A stretch of DNA of 64,000 bases from Thiotrichaceae bacterium UBA973 (GTDB lineage: Bacteria; Pseudomonadota; Gammaproteobacteria; Eutrophobiales; Eutrophobiaceae). Below, in pieces: positions 1-8,290 of the stretch. The stretch is from positions 62,001 to 126,000 of the forward strand of contig DBBX01000031.1 in the NCBI GenBank assembly GCA_002292815.1, given 5' to 3'. A model generated the notes under the pieces. The model saw only the letters and a program-made list of their open reading frames with translations, was not told the DNA's origin and ran no database searches. The position numbers and the translations under genes are program-made. Numbering within the stretch: position 1 is the stretch's first letter; each line of letters opens with the position of its first letter.

Positions 1-459
1 CCCCTCAGCATCCTCATCCTCTTCTAGTGACGTTTCCATGCGTGATATAGAGACGACATCTTTAATAAACTCATCGCATTCATCTATTAATTTTGGTTTT
101 TCGCCTAATCCACCAATGCCCAAACCACTCACAAAGCCAGCGCTCCATTCTGCCAATGCGCTAGAACGCTCACTAATTGGCGATTCATCATCCGGAAGAA
201 AAAGCGCAAAAGAGAGCTCATCTGAGAGTATTTCTTCACAAACCTGGTCAGCAAGTTGAGAAAGAATGACGAAACACGCTCCCAAGTCAGCATCGTCATC
301 GATACCCGCCAATAAATAATCTTGCCAAACCTCTACGGCAACTGTATTACTGGTACAAAAATAGCCACACATGAAACCATGGCACTCCGGGGCAAGGACG
401 CCCGCATGCAAGGCCATCAATTCGGCATTAACTTCATCATAATTCACTATAGTCGTCAT
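1..459 (-). CDS. UPF0149 (YecA/YgfB-like) family protein, 3' end cut by window edge
   Basis: Leftward frame opens with ATG at 457-459 and stays open to base 1, giving 153 codons without the C-terminus; the family is usually about 190 residues. The N-terminus reads MTTIVNYDEVNAELMALHAG, followed by a CHGFMCGYF segment and, near residues 125-140, FVSGLGIGGLGEK, all typical of the UPF0149/YgfB family. The function of this family is poorly defined; no enzymatic role is claimed. It is divergent from the zapA cluster, an arrangement I recall from other gammaproteobacteria. The last visible part is acidic (EEDEDAEG), encoded by short GAG/GAT repeats. No strong ribosome binding site is visible. Confidence 0.8.
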   Translation of the reverse strand, partial: MTTIVNYDEVNAELMALHAGVLAPECHGFMCGYFCTSNTVAVEVWQDYLLAGIDDDADLGACFVILSQLADQVCEEILSDELSFALFLPDDESPISERSSALAEWSAGFVSGLGIGGLGEKPKLIDECDEFIKDVVSISRMETSLEEDEDAEG

Positions 460-643
460 TTTCTTGATAATTTCTTAAATATTTGATTAATTTTCACTGA
501 ACAATAATAACAGGAAGCGGCCAACAGCTGCTGCTATTTGTCATCACCTGTTGACCCGCTAATTCAGGCATTCTATATTGATGTTACTATGATAAATCAA
601 CAATAAAACCAGTTCACGCAGGAACGGGCATCAGGAACCTATC

Positions 644-868
644 ATGAGCAATAACGACATTGAAAGTACCGACCTCGGGGCACTAGAAGCACGGGTTGAT
701 GAACTAATTGGCACGGTAAGCCAGCTAAAATCGGAAAATTCTGCACTTCGTAACCAACAAGACAGCTTGGTAAACGAACGCGCCGTTTTGATAGAGAAAA
801 CGGAACAGGCCAGAACCCGAATCGAATCTATGATATCTCGTCTACGCTCAATGGAAACGCGTACATGA
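644..868 (+). CDS. TIGR02449 family coiled-coil protein (upstream of zapA)
   Basis: A 74-residue protein, almost entirely one predicted coiled coil (residues about 10-70, rich in E, L, N and R with heptad spacing, as in LEARVDELIGTVSQLKSEN). Small coiled-coil proteins of the TIGR02449 type sit directly before zapA in many gammaproteobacteria and resemble ZapB in size and character; a role near the division ring is inferred from context only. The stop overlaps the zapA start by 4 bases (ATGA, 865-868), so the two are translationally coupled. An AGGAA-type ribosome binding site precedes the ATG. Confidence 0.75.
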   Translation: MSNNDIESTDLGALEARVDELIGTVSQLKSENSALRNQQDSLVNERAVLIEKTEQARTRIESMISRLRSMETRT

Positions 869-1212
869 GCAAAGATACCTCACCAATAAAAGTCATTATC
901 CTCGATAAAGAATATCTGATCGGCTGTGAAGAGGGTGAAAAAGAATCGCTGCGACAATCTGTAGACTACCTTAATCAACAGATGGCCGACATGAAAAGCA
1001 GTGGCGGCGTAATCGGCGCAGAACGAATTGCCGTTATGACAGCATTAAATATCACTAATGAATTGCTGGCATACAAAAAAGAAAATCAAGACTATACTTT
1101 TAAAATTGACAGTACCTTGAAACGACTACAAACTAAAATTAATGACGCCTTGGTAAGAGATACGCAACTGGACATGGTTGATATTGATAATCCAGTTTCA
1201 CAAGGCGGATAG
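865..1212 (+). CDS. zapA: Cell division protein ZapA
   Basis: 115 residues, close to the usual 100-110. ZapA binds FtsZ in the cytoplasm and cross-links protofilaments of the Z ring. The N-terminal globular domain carries the family pattern VIILDKEYLIGCEEGEKESL (about residues 9-28), then the helix with LNQQMADMK and the segment ERIAVMTALNITNELL, followed by a C-terminal coiled-coil helix (residues 70-105). It overlaps the TIGR02449 gene by 4 bases and is followed directly by 6S RNA, the standard gammaproteobacterial arrangement zapA-ssrS. Confidence 0.93.
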   Translation: MSKDTSPIKVIILDKEYLIGCEEGEKESLRQSVDYLNQQMADMKSSGGVIGAERIAVMTALNITNELLAYKKENQDYTFKIDSTLKRLQTKINDALVRDTQLDMVDIDNPVSQGG

Positions 1213-1218
1213 AAATCA

Positions 1219-1413
1219 AGTATGGGTATCTTCTGTGATGCTCGTTATCATACTCGTGGTAACTTGAGCCGATAAGATATAACACAGGGATTCTGAAAGC
1301 AGCGTTGTTGTGCAGTCCATCCACGTGGAAAGCCTGATACGCTACCTAAGACACCCACTTGAACCTCTGGTTCAAGTTCAACGTCTGAAACGACATTATG
1401 GTTGATACCCCCT
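1219..1413 (+). ncRNA. ssrS: 6S RNA
   Basis: About 195 nt directly after zapA. The ends pair perfectly: GGGTATC at 1224-1230 with GATACCC at 1404-1410. Internal blocks match the known 6S pattern: GAGCCGATA (about 1266-1274), AAAGCCTGA (about 1329), then the conserved 3' hairpin CTTGAACC/GGTTCAAG (about 1360-1378). A pyrimidine/T-rich stretch follows from 1411. 6S RNA binds sigma70-RNA polymerase and mimics an open promoter, lowering transcription in stationary phase. Exact ends are estimated from the pairing. In many relatives ygfA follows; here the next gene is xthA on the other strand. Confidence 0.87.
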
Positions 1414-1497
1414 TCTTTTTTCTGTTTTCTTTCTTTTAGTTCGAGTAATTTTTTACTTTAATATTCTTCTTTGCTTTTGATTTCGCCTAAATTTCAA

Positions 1498-2271
1498 CTA
1501 AAACTCTACATCATATTCCGTAATCAACGGAGCATGATCCGAAAACCTCTCGTCCTTATAAATTGATACCGATTTAATCTTGTCTCTCAGACCCGGCGTC
1601 ACTACTTGATAATCGATCCGCCACCCCACATTCTTTGCCCAAGCCTGTCCACGATTTGACCACCAGGTATATTGATCGGGCTCTTGGTTCGCTACACGAA
1701 AAGAATCAACCATCCCAATCTTGTCAAACAGCTCATCCATCCACGCACGTTCTTCTGGCAGAAAACCAGAATTTTTTAAATTACCTTTCCAGTTTTTTAG
1801 ATCGATCTCTTTATGCGCAATATTCCAGTCCCCACAAATTATATATTCGCGTTTTTGCCGCCGCATTTTTTTTAGTATTGGAGTGAAGCGATCAAGAAAA
1901 TCAAATTTAATTAACTGTCGTTCTTCTTTTGATGAGCCAGAAGGCAGATACAGAGAAATAATACTAAGCTTACCAAAATCAAACTGCAAAAATCGACCTT
2001 CTGTATCAGCAACAGACCAACCTAGTTTGTTAATAATCTTATCTGGTTCTTTTTTACTATAGATGGCAGTGCCACTATAGCCTTTCTTTTCCGCATCATT
2101 AAAACTGGCGTAATAGCCCTTGGGCTGTAGGATCTCGTCAACTAATTGATCAATCTGTGCCTTGGTCTCCTGTATACAGATAACATCTGCTTTTTGATTC
2201 TGCATCCAGTCAAAAAAACCTTTTCTATGCGCGGCACGAATACCATTAGTATTAACACTGATAACTTTCAC
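1498..2271 (-). CDS. xthA: Exodeoxyribonuclease III family AP endonuclease (Crc-like position)
   Basis: 257 residues from the GTG at 2269-2271, chosen because it gives the canonical start MKVISVNTNGIRAA and has GGGG about 8 bases upstream; another GTG at 2293-2295 would add 8 residues. Cytoplasmic Mg-dependent enzyme of base excision repair. Catalytic residues are present: E35 (QET), D148 and N150 (GDWN), D220 (GWRIDYQ) and D245-H246 (SDHAP). It is divergent from pyrE, where pseudomonads carry crc, an exonuclease III relative that lost these residues. Segments such as DLKNWK, LPEERAWMDE and DYQVVTPGLR also resemble Crc. So this looks like an active nuclease in the Crc lineage. Confidence 0.88.
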   Translation of the reverse strand: MKVISVNTNGIRAAHRKGFFDWMQNQKADVICIQETKAQIDQLVDEILQPKGYYASFNDAEKKGYSGTAIYSKKEPDKIINKLGWSVADTEGRFLQFDFGKLSIISLYLPSGSSKEERQLIKFDFLDRFTPILKKMRRQKREYIICGDWNIAHKEIDLKNWKGNLKNSGFLPEERAWMDELFDKIGMVDSFRVANQEPDQYTWWSNRGQAWAKNVGWRIDYQVVTPGLRDKIKSVSIYKDERFSDHAPLITEYDVEF

Positions 2272-2369
2272 TGCTTTCCCCTGTTTTTTTTGCACTGTAT
2301 CATAGTCACACGAACGTGATGTAGTAGAGCAATCACCAATAAAATTAAAACGAACATTAAGGTATGTAA

Positions 2370-3014
2370 ATGGAACAATATCAAAAAGAATTTATTGAAT
2401 TTGCTATTGAAAAAGAAGTGTTACGATTTGGTGAATTCACTCTGAAGTCAGGCCGCGTTAGCCCCTATTTTTTTAATAGTGGGTTATTTAATGACGGGAA
2501 AAGCCTGTCTGAACTCGGCAAGTATTATGCCTCCGCGGTAATACATGCGGGAGTGGAATTCGACATGATCTATGGTCCAGCCTATAAAGGCATACCATTG
2601 GCATCAACCATGGCGATAGCTTTTCAGGAACAACACCAGGCGAGTTATCCTTTTTGTTTCAATAGAAAAGAGGTGAAAGATCATGGTGAGGGCGGCATTA
2701 CCTTTGGTGCTGATATTAACGGGCGTGTATTAATCATCGATGATGTCATCTCAGCTGGCACATCAATTCGTGAATCTGTCGAACTAATTAATACTAAAGG
2801 TGGCCGCACCGTTGCAGCCATAGTCGCCGTTGATCGTCAGGAACGTGGAGAGGGAAAGCTATCGGCTATTCAGGAAGTGGAACAACTGCACGATATTAGG
2901 GTCATAAATATTGTCAGCTTGGACAATATCATTACTTTTATGACCGAGCATGGCGAAATGCCGGAGCATCTTGAAGCTATAAATAGCTATAAGCAAAAAT
3001 ATGGCTCTACCTAA
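2370..3014 (+). CDS. pyrE: Orotate phosphoribosyltransferase
   Basis: 214 residues, the normal length. Converts orotate and PRPP to orotidine 5'-phosphate in pyrimidine synthesis. Visible motifs are FNSGLFNDGKSL near the N-terminus, IYGPAYKGIPLA (about residues 68-79), FNRKEVKDHGEGG for the catalytic flexible loop (about 98-110), and the PRPP-binding signature VLIIDDVISAGTS (about 121-133). It is divergent from xthA, with only about 100 bases between the two starts, so the promoters must lie close together or overlap. Confidence 0.96.
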   Translation: MEQYQKEFIEFAIEKEVLRFGEFTLKSGRVSPYFFNSGLFNDGKSLSELGKYYASAVIHAGVEFDMIYGPAYKGIPLASTMAIAFQEQHQASYPFCFNRKEVKDHGEGGITFGADINGRVLIIDDVISAGTSIRESVELINTKGGRTVAAIVAVDRQERGEGKLSAIQEVEQLHDIRVINIVSLDNIITFMTEHGEMPEHLEAINSYKQKYGST

Positions 3015-3098
3015 ACATAGTGTAACAGGCATGACCTCAATGATGAGGCGTACTATACTCACAGTTCATGAGAAAATTTTAAATGTTAGGAGGAATTT

Positions 3099-3725
3099 AT
3101 GAGAAAACAATTATTTAGCACTTTAATTATTATGTTTGCGCTAAGTGGATTGACTCTCTCTGGAACAGCGCAGGCAAGAATGAAGTGTTGGACCAACAGT
3201 GACGGCATAAAAGAATGTGGTAACAAAATTCCGCCTGAATATGCACAAAAAGAGCACCACGAACTTGGTGAAGGCGGCCTGGTACGGGAAAAAACTGAGA
3301 GGGCCAAATCCGATGAAGAACTGGCCGAAGCAAGACGCTTAGAAAAAGAACAGGCTGAACAAGAAAAAATTGATGCTGACAAGAAAAAACAAGATCAAAT
3401 ACTCTTAGCCACATTCAGTAATGTCAGTGATATTGAAAGAGCACGTGACGATCGGGTTACTGCTCTGGAAGCAACTATAAAGCTGACTCAAGCACGTAAC
3501 GATAAAATACAGATTGATCTCGATAAACGTATTCAGACAGCAGCTGATGCAGAAAGAGCAGGCAAAGCACCCGCTGAGGACTTGCTTAACGATATTGAGT
3601 CCTTAAAACGTCAAACTAGTAATAATAATACCTTTATTGAAGGGAAACGCGCGGAACAAGAAGAGATCAAAAAAGCACACGAAATTGATATAACGCGTTT
3701 TAAAAGGCTGAAAGGAATCGAATAA
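3099..3725 (+). CDS. Exported coiled-coil protein with DUF4124-like N-terminus
   Basis: 208 residues behind a strong ribosome binding site (TTAGGAGG, 8 bases before ATG). The first 26 residues form a Sec signal peptide ending around GTAQA. The mature N-terminus, RMKCWTNSDGIKECGNKIPPEY, resembles the small DUF4124 domain of periplasmic proteins (a Y/W-x-D-x-G strand) and has two cysteines that could form a disulfide. Residues about 50-205 are highly charged, E/K/A-rich, predicted coiled coil. Function unknown. It ends exactly where the convergent slmA ends (stops at 3723-3725 and 3726-3728), and a rho-independent terminator for it lies inside the slmA coding end. Confidence 0.75.
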   Translation: MRKQLFSTLIIMFALSGLTLSGTAQARMKCWTNSDGIKECGNKIPPEYAQKEHHELGEGGLVREKTERAKSDEELAEARRLEKEQAEQEKIDADKKKQDQILLATFSNVSDIERARDDRVTALEATIKLTQARNDKIQIDLDKRIQTAADAERAGKAPAEDLLNDIESLKRQTSNNNTFIEGKRAEQEEIKKAHEIDITRFKRLKGIE

Positions 3726-4316
3726 TTATCTAAACAAACCTGCTTTCAATGCAACCCACTGATCACCCCAATGTTCAGTGGGTTTTTTTGTGAAAGAACT
3801 CCGCACAAACTGTGACATCTTGCCTTCAGTATAAGTTAACATTTGATTAGCTGCAGCCTCCATATTACTGATAGCTCGAGGACCTTCGGCTAAATTTGCT
3901 TCACGTAAGATTTGTCGTAACTGCGTTTCTAACCTTTCAAAGAACTGCACGACTCGAGCATGCAAGCGTTCGTTTTCTCCTAGCAACGCATCACCGATCA
4001 AGATACGTGTAATGCCCGGGTTCCTTTCAGAAAAACCCAGCATTAATTGAATAATCTTTTCGCATCGAACGGTTACATCAGTTTCATTGCTTAAAATTTT
4101 ATTGATTAATCCAAATACAGTCTCTTCTGCAAAATCGATTAGCGCCTCAAACATCTTTGCCTTACTGGCAAAGTGTCGATACAAAGCTGCTTCTGAGACA
4201 CCAACAGCACTGGCTAGACTTGCAGTTGTAATACGCAAGCCCGGGTTTGTTTCTAACTCATGAGCCAATACTTCGAGGATCTGTTGTCGTCTATTCGGTT
4301 TTGTGTTCGTAGTCAT
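3726..4316 (-). CDS. slmA: Nucleoid occlusion factor SlmA (TetR family)
   Basis: 196 residues, matching E. coli SlmA. The N-terminal TetR helix-turn-helix is ITTASLASAVGVSEAALYRHFASKAKMFEALI (residues about 29-60), and the C-terminal domain holds the SlmA patterns RNPGITRILIGDAL, NERLHARV and the end TEHWGDQWVALK. SlmA bound to its sites on the chromosome blocks Z-ring assembly over the nucleoid. It is the last gene of the leftward block after argB, 13 bases apart. The stop codon abuts that of the convergent gene. Confidence 0.94.
   Translation of the reverse strand: MTTNTKPNRRQQILEVLAHELETNPGLRITTASLASAVGVSEAALYRHFASKAKMFEALIDFAEETVFGLINKILSNETDVTVRCEKIIQLMLGFSERNPGITRILIGDALLGENERLHARVVQFFERLETQLRQILREANLAEGPRAISNMEAAANQMLTYTEGKMSQFVRSSFTKKPTEHWGDQWVALKAGLFR
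3755..3789 (+). terminator. Intrinsic terminator embedded in the slmA 3' coding end
   Basis: Perfect 8-base stem CCCACTGA (3755-3762) / TCAGTGGG (3775-3782) with a 12-base loop, followed by seven T (3783-3789). It lies 30 bases after the stop of the rightward coiled-coil gene and has the correct polarity for it, yet is wholly within slmA, read on the other strand. Confidence 0.7.
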
Positions 4317-4329
4317 TATGCCCTCGTCG

Positions 4330-5244
4330 TTATGCAGCTGCGCTCTTATGTCCGTGGATTAAAGTACCGACCCCTAAATCTGTAAGTATCTCCAGTAAAA
4401 CAGCATGCTCAACACGGCCATCAATAATATGTGATGACTTTACGCCCGCATGTACCGCGTCTAATGCTGAACGTATTTTGGGCAACATGCCGCCATGTAT
4501 CACACCTTCTTCTATTAAGTTATCGACTTCCTCGGCTGACAAACCAGTCAACACATTACCATCAGCATCAAGTAAACCTGCTGTATTGGTAAGCATAATC
4601 AATTTTTCAGCACCTAAGACTTCCGCAATCTTGCCAGCAACAAGATCTGCATTTATGTTATATGACTGTCCGGATTCATCGACGCCCACTGGCGCAATCA
4701 CCGGAATAAAATCACCTTGTATCAGCAGATCGACAACTGCTGTATCGATACTATCGACCTCACCAACATGACCTATGTCAATAATTTCAGGCGCTTCAAG
4801 TTCTGGGCTATTTCGTTTAAAAACCATCTTTTTCGCTCGAATCAGCTCTCCATCTTTACCACTTAAGCCAACAGCATTACCACCATGACGGTTAATAAGG
4901 TTTACAATCTCTTTATTCACCAAGCCACCCAAAACCATTTCAACGATATCCATGGTCTCGTTATCGGTAACACGCATGCCTTCAACAAATTCAGTTTTCT
5001 TGCCCAGCTTTTCCAGTAACTCACCTATTTGTGGTCCGCCACCATGTACTATTACTGGATTCATGCCGACCAGTTTCATCAACACAACATCTCGGGCAAA
5101 ACCTGATTTGAGCTGATCATCGGACATGGCATTGCCACCATATTTGATAACAATCGTTTTACCGCTGAATCGCTTTATATAAGGCAAGGCCTCCGTTAAA
5201 ACTTCAGCAATAGTCACCGGGCTTTTATGTGATTCTGAATGCAT
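4330..5244 (-). CDS. argB: Acetylglutamate kinase
   Basis: 304 residues. Phosphorylates N-acetylglutamate, the second step of arginine synthesis in the cytoplasm. Amino acid kinase fold with the phosphate-binding segments IVIKYGGNAM (residues about 31-40) and VIVHGGGPQIG (about 64-74), the region VGLSGKDG (about 124-131), and the C-terminal EGVIHGGMLPKI with a conserved Lys. It lies between algC and slmA, as in Pseudomonas. It follows algC after 42 bases and is likely co-transcribed. Confidence 0.96.
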   Translation of the reverse strand: MHSESHKSPVTIAEVLTEALPYIKRFSGKTIVIKYGGNAMSDDQLKSGFARDVVLMKLVGMNPVIVHGGGPQIGELLEKLGKKTEFVEGMRVTDNETMDIVEMVLGGLVNKEIVNLINRHGGNAVGLSGKDGELIRAKKMVFKRNSPELEAPEIIDIGHVGEVDSIDTAVVDLLIQGDFIPVIAPVGVDESGQSYNINADLVAGKIAEVLGAEKLIMLTNTAGLLDADGNVLTGLSAEEVDNLIEEGVIHGGMLPKIRSALDAVHAGVKSSHIIDGRVEHAVLLEILTDLGVGTLIHGHKSAAA

Positions 5245-5286
5245 AGGAGTTATTTAGGATCTTCACGTAATAATAAGTTCAAAAGA

Positions 5287-7815
5287 TTAAAATGGGGGCG
5301 CAGCGGGTATTATAAGTTTAATCGCTTCACGAAATTCCGACTGGATACGCTCTAGCGCTGCCTCACTCTCACCCTCAAATCGCAATATGATATTCGGTGA
5401 TGTATTGGAAGCTCTGGCCAATCCCCAGCCATCACTATACTCAATACGTAAACCATCAATGTCGATAACTTCGGCATCTGTCACGGACATCTTTTCAGCC
5501 AGCTCTTCCATAAAACCAGTATGCTGATCTTCAGGCAAAGACATTCTTAACTCAGGCGTTGAAACACCCTCAGGCAGTTCTGCAAATAATTTAGCTGGTG
5601 CTTCTTTAGCATTAGTAAATATCTCGACAAAACGCGCCGCTGTATATAGTGCGTCATCAAAACCATACCAACGTTCTTTGAAAAAGATATGACCACTCAA
5701 CTCACCTGCCAATGGCGCATCAACTTCCTTCATCTTGTTTTTGATAAATGAGTGCCCTGTTTTCCACATCATCGGCACGCCACCATTAGTCTCAATAATA
5801 GATTTAAGATAACGACTACATTTAACATCAAAGATAATATTGGCGCCCTGATTACGCGAAAGAACATCTTTAGCTAATAACATAAGTTGTCGATCCGGCC
5901 AGATGATTTTTCCTTCACCGTCTACAACACCGAGTCGATCGCCATCACCATCAAAGGCAAAACCAACATCAGCGCCTTCAGCTTTGACTTTATCAACTAG
6001 ATCTTTCAGGTTTTCTGGTTGGCTAGGATCCGGGTGGTGATTTGGAAACTTACCATCTATATCACAATAAAGTTCTACAACATCATGTCCCATAGCTTTC
6101 AGTAATTGCGGTACCAATGCCCCCGCTACACCATTACCACAATCAACAACAATCTTTAATGAAGAACCTAATGCAACAGGTATATCCTCTGATATTCTTC
6201 GAATGTAATCTGCCGAGATATCAACATGTAGAAGACCGCCGTCACCAGTCGCATACTCCCCGGAAACCGTACGGCTTTGTATATCTTTAATGTCATCACC
6301 GCTAAGCGTATTACCGTCTAACATAATCTTGAGACCATTATATTCTGCAGCATTATGACTTCCTGTAATCATTACACCGCTACCAGTATCAAGGTGATAC
6401 GTAGCAAAATAAAGCACCGGGGTTGGCACCATGCCTATGTCAATCACATCTCTGCCCGTGCCTCTTAACCCTTTAATCAGAGCCTCAGAAAGGTCCGGAC
6501 TTGTTGTTCTGCCGTCTCTGGCAACGACAATTTCTTGTTGACCTCGTTCTAGCGCAATAGACCCTATCGCTCTGCCAATGTCATATACAGCAGTTTCAGT
6601 TAAGGTCTCACCAACGATGCCACGAATGTCATAAGCGCGGAAAATTACCGGTGCTATTTGTGGCTGCTCTGGTTCACTTGGCATTACTTCTTGTTCTGGC
6701 TCAGCGGTTAGATCAATTGTATCCGCTTGATCTATTGGTTCAGGCTTGCTTGATGGTGCAACGATCATTGTTGCATCATCCGTATTGATCCCTTGTGATA
6801 TTGACTTTAAATTTGCTGTGATTCTATCCGCTTTCGGTAGATGAGGAACTAATTGCTCAAAACCCGCATGCGCACCTTCTGCAATTGCACGAACAGCACC
6901 CTCATAGGTAAGCAAATCAGCTTTTTCTTTTGATGATGAGGATGAGGATGAGGATCCTTTTTTAATTACAACAAAATACACTCCTGCGCAGACGATCAAT
7001 AACACAAGGACGATCAATATTATTGGTATGCCGGATGCGGAAGAACCATCGTCTGAGATGATTGGAGCACTTCCAGACCAATAAGCAATTATCCAACGCG
7101 TATCATTAACACTCACTGTTATTGCCGCGCCTTGTCTATGAGTATCATCACCAGTCTTTGCTAAGACCATAGTCTTTCCTGCTGCACGCTGAGTTAGCTC
7201 GGCATAACCATCATCTAATTCAATATCTTGCATTAAAGCATCAAGAAGACTGACATTCAGACTCAAATGCAATAAACCAATCAATTCAAACGCATTATTG
7301 ACGACACGCTCAATCATCACCACATGCTGGTTGATCGCACCAAACAAATGGACTTCCGTATTAATATGACTTGTTGTCTCTGCCTTGTTAAGCAGATCTA
7401 AAGAAGCGTAAGTTAGTGGAGGAATCTCAGCGTCATCTTGCGAATAAGAACCTGGGTTTAAATAGCGCAGCTTTAAAGCTTGGTTAAATATCGATTCTTT
7501 TTCTGCTGCTGCTGCACTCAAAGCCGCAGCATCGGCGCCTTGTTGAAACAACTCAATTGTTTGCACGTCCTTTGCCAAAGCAGAAAGCTTATTTTTTAAC
7601 TCGTCCAAATTTTCTTGGACAGTTGCCGCGACACTTCTGGCAGCAGCATCCTTGGCTTCAAGTTCTGCTTTTTCAGCACTATTAGACAGGCTTGAGAACA
7701 CCTTCCAACCACCGCCTACCACAAGAAAAAATACCAGAACGGATACAGAGATAATCACTGCCTTTCTCACAGTGCGTCGACTAAATCGACGATTAGTAAC
7801 CGGACCATCAACCAT
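5287..7815 (-). CDS. algC: Phosphomannomutase/phosphoglucomutase with N-terminal membrane region (long-form AlgC)
   Basis: 842 residues in two parts. Residues 1-290 form a membrane module: TM helix about 18-38, a 220-residue presumed periplasmic region with coiled-coil start, TM helix about 262-284. A Ser-rich stretch (288-295) and acidic linker follow. From about 390 comes the soluble mutase: catalytic phosphoserine S486 in TGSHN, metal loop DGDGDR (622-627), sugar-binding GELSGHIFF and the C-terminal phosphate-binding region RASNTSP. The enzyme interconverts hexose 1- and 6-phosphates for LPS, exopolysaccharide and nucleotide-sugar supply. It overlaps dut by 8 bases. The usual soluble enzyme is about 460 residues; long forms with the membrane module are known in pseudomonads. 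Confidence 0.92.
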   Translation of the reverse strand: MVDGPVTNRRFSRRTVRKAVIISVSVLVFFLVVGGGWKVFSSLSNSAEKAELEAKDAAARSVAATVQENLDELKNKLSALAKDVQTIELFQQGADAAALSAAAAEKESIFNQALKLRYLNPGSYSQDDAEIPPLTYASLDLLNKAETTSHINTEVHLFGAINQHVVMIERVVNNAFELIGLLHLSLNVSLLDALMQDIELDDGYAELTQRAAGKTMVLAKTGDDTHRQGAAITVSVNDTRWIIAYWSGSAPIISDDGSSASGIPIILIVLVLLIVCAGVYFVVIKKGSSSSSSSSKEKADLLTYEGAVRAIAEGAHAGFEQLVPHLPKADRITANLKSISQGINTDDATMIVAPSSKPEPIDQADTIDLTAEPEQEVMPSEPEQPQIAPVIFRAYDIRGIVGETLTETAVYDIGRAIGSIALERGQQEIVVARDGRTTSPDLSEALIKGLRGTGRDVIDIGMVPTPVLYFATYHLDTGSGVMITGSHNAAEYNGLKIMLDGNTLSGDDIKDIQSRTVSGEYATGDGGLLHVDISADYIRRISEDIPVALGSSLKIVVDCGNGVAGALVPQLLKAMGHDVVELYCDIDGKFPNHHPDPSQPENLKDLVDKVKAEGADVGFAFDGDGDRLGVVDGEGKIIWPDRQLMLLAKDVLSRNQGANIIFDVKCSRYLKSIIETNGGVPMMWKTGHSFIKNKMKEVDAPLAGELSGHIFFKERWYGFDDALYTAARFVEIFTNAKEAPAKLFAELPEGVSTPELRMSLPEDQHTGFMEELAEKMSVTDAEVIDIDGLRIEYSDGWGLARASNTSPNIILRFEGESEAALERIQSEFREAIKLIIPAAPPF

Positions 7816-8290
7816 TAATCTTCTCCCCTAAATCCTGCGACACACCTGTGTGACCAAAACCACCGTCACCTCTCATTGTCTCTGTAAACGATTCAACAAA
7901 TTCAAACTTAGCTTGTACTACTGGCACGATAACCATCTGCGCAATTCTATCACCAGGGTTTATGGTGAACTCTGTAACGCCTCTATTCCAACACGAAACA
8001 AAGATCTCACCCTGATAATCTGAATCGATTAAGCCAGTCAGATTTCCAAGAACAATACCATGTTTATGGCCTAAGCCAGAGCGTGGCAACAATACCGCCG
8101 CGTATGCATTGTCCGCAATATGAATAGCAAAACCGGCCGGTATCAACACAGTTTCACCCGGCCCTATTTGTAAGACATCATCTAGACAAGCACACAGGTC
8201 GAGCCCAGCAGAACCTTGTGTAGCGTAACTCGGCACAGGAAATTCATCGCCTAAGCGCTTATCAATGAGTTTTATTAATATTTTTTTCAT
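7808..8290 (-). CDS. dut: dUTP diphosphatase
   Basis: 160 residues from the ATG at 8288-8290 (MKKILIKLID); an ATG at 8303-8305 would add five residues and lengthen the overlap with coaBC. Hydrolyses dUTP to dUMP and pyrophosphate, keeping uracil out of DNA and feeding dTMP synthesis. The five trimeric dUTPase motifs are present: GSAGLDL, PRSGLGHKHGI, GLIDSDYQGE (with the catalytic Asp region), GDRIAQMVIVPV and the C-terminal GGFGHTG. The start lies inside the end of coaBC (29-base overlap) and the end overlaps algC, which indicates one operon. Confidence 0.95.
   Translation of the reverse strand: MKKILIKLIDKRLGDEFPVPSYATQGSAGLDLCACLDDVLQIGPGETVLIPAGFAIHIADNAYAAVLLPRSGLGHKHGIVLGNLTGLIDSDYQGEIFVSCWNRGVTEFTINPGDRIAQMVIVPVVQAKFEFVESFTETMRGDGGFGHTGVSQDLGEKING

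Noticed and set aside
1139..1324. Leftward 61-codon open frame overlapping zapA end
   Set aside because: It lies antisense to the zapA end and 6S RNA; no homology pattern or ribosome binding site.
1721..2062. Rightward open frame of 113 codons inside xthA
   Set aside because: Antisense to a clear exonuclease gene; composition reflects the shadow of the real frame.
6935..6962. GATGAG-type tandem repeat in algC as a possible phase-variation tract
   Set aside because: It encodes the poly-Ser linker; the unit is short and irregular and length change by whole codons would keep the frame.
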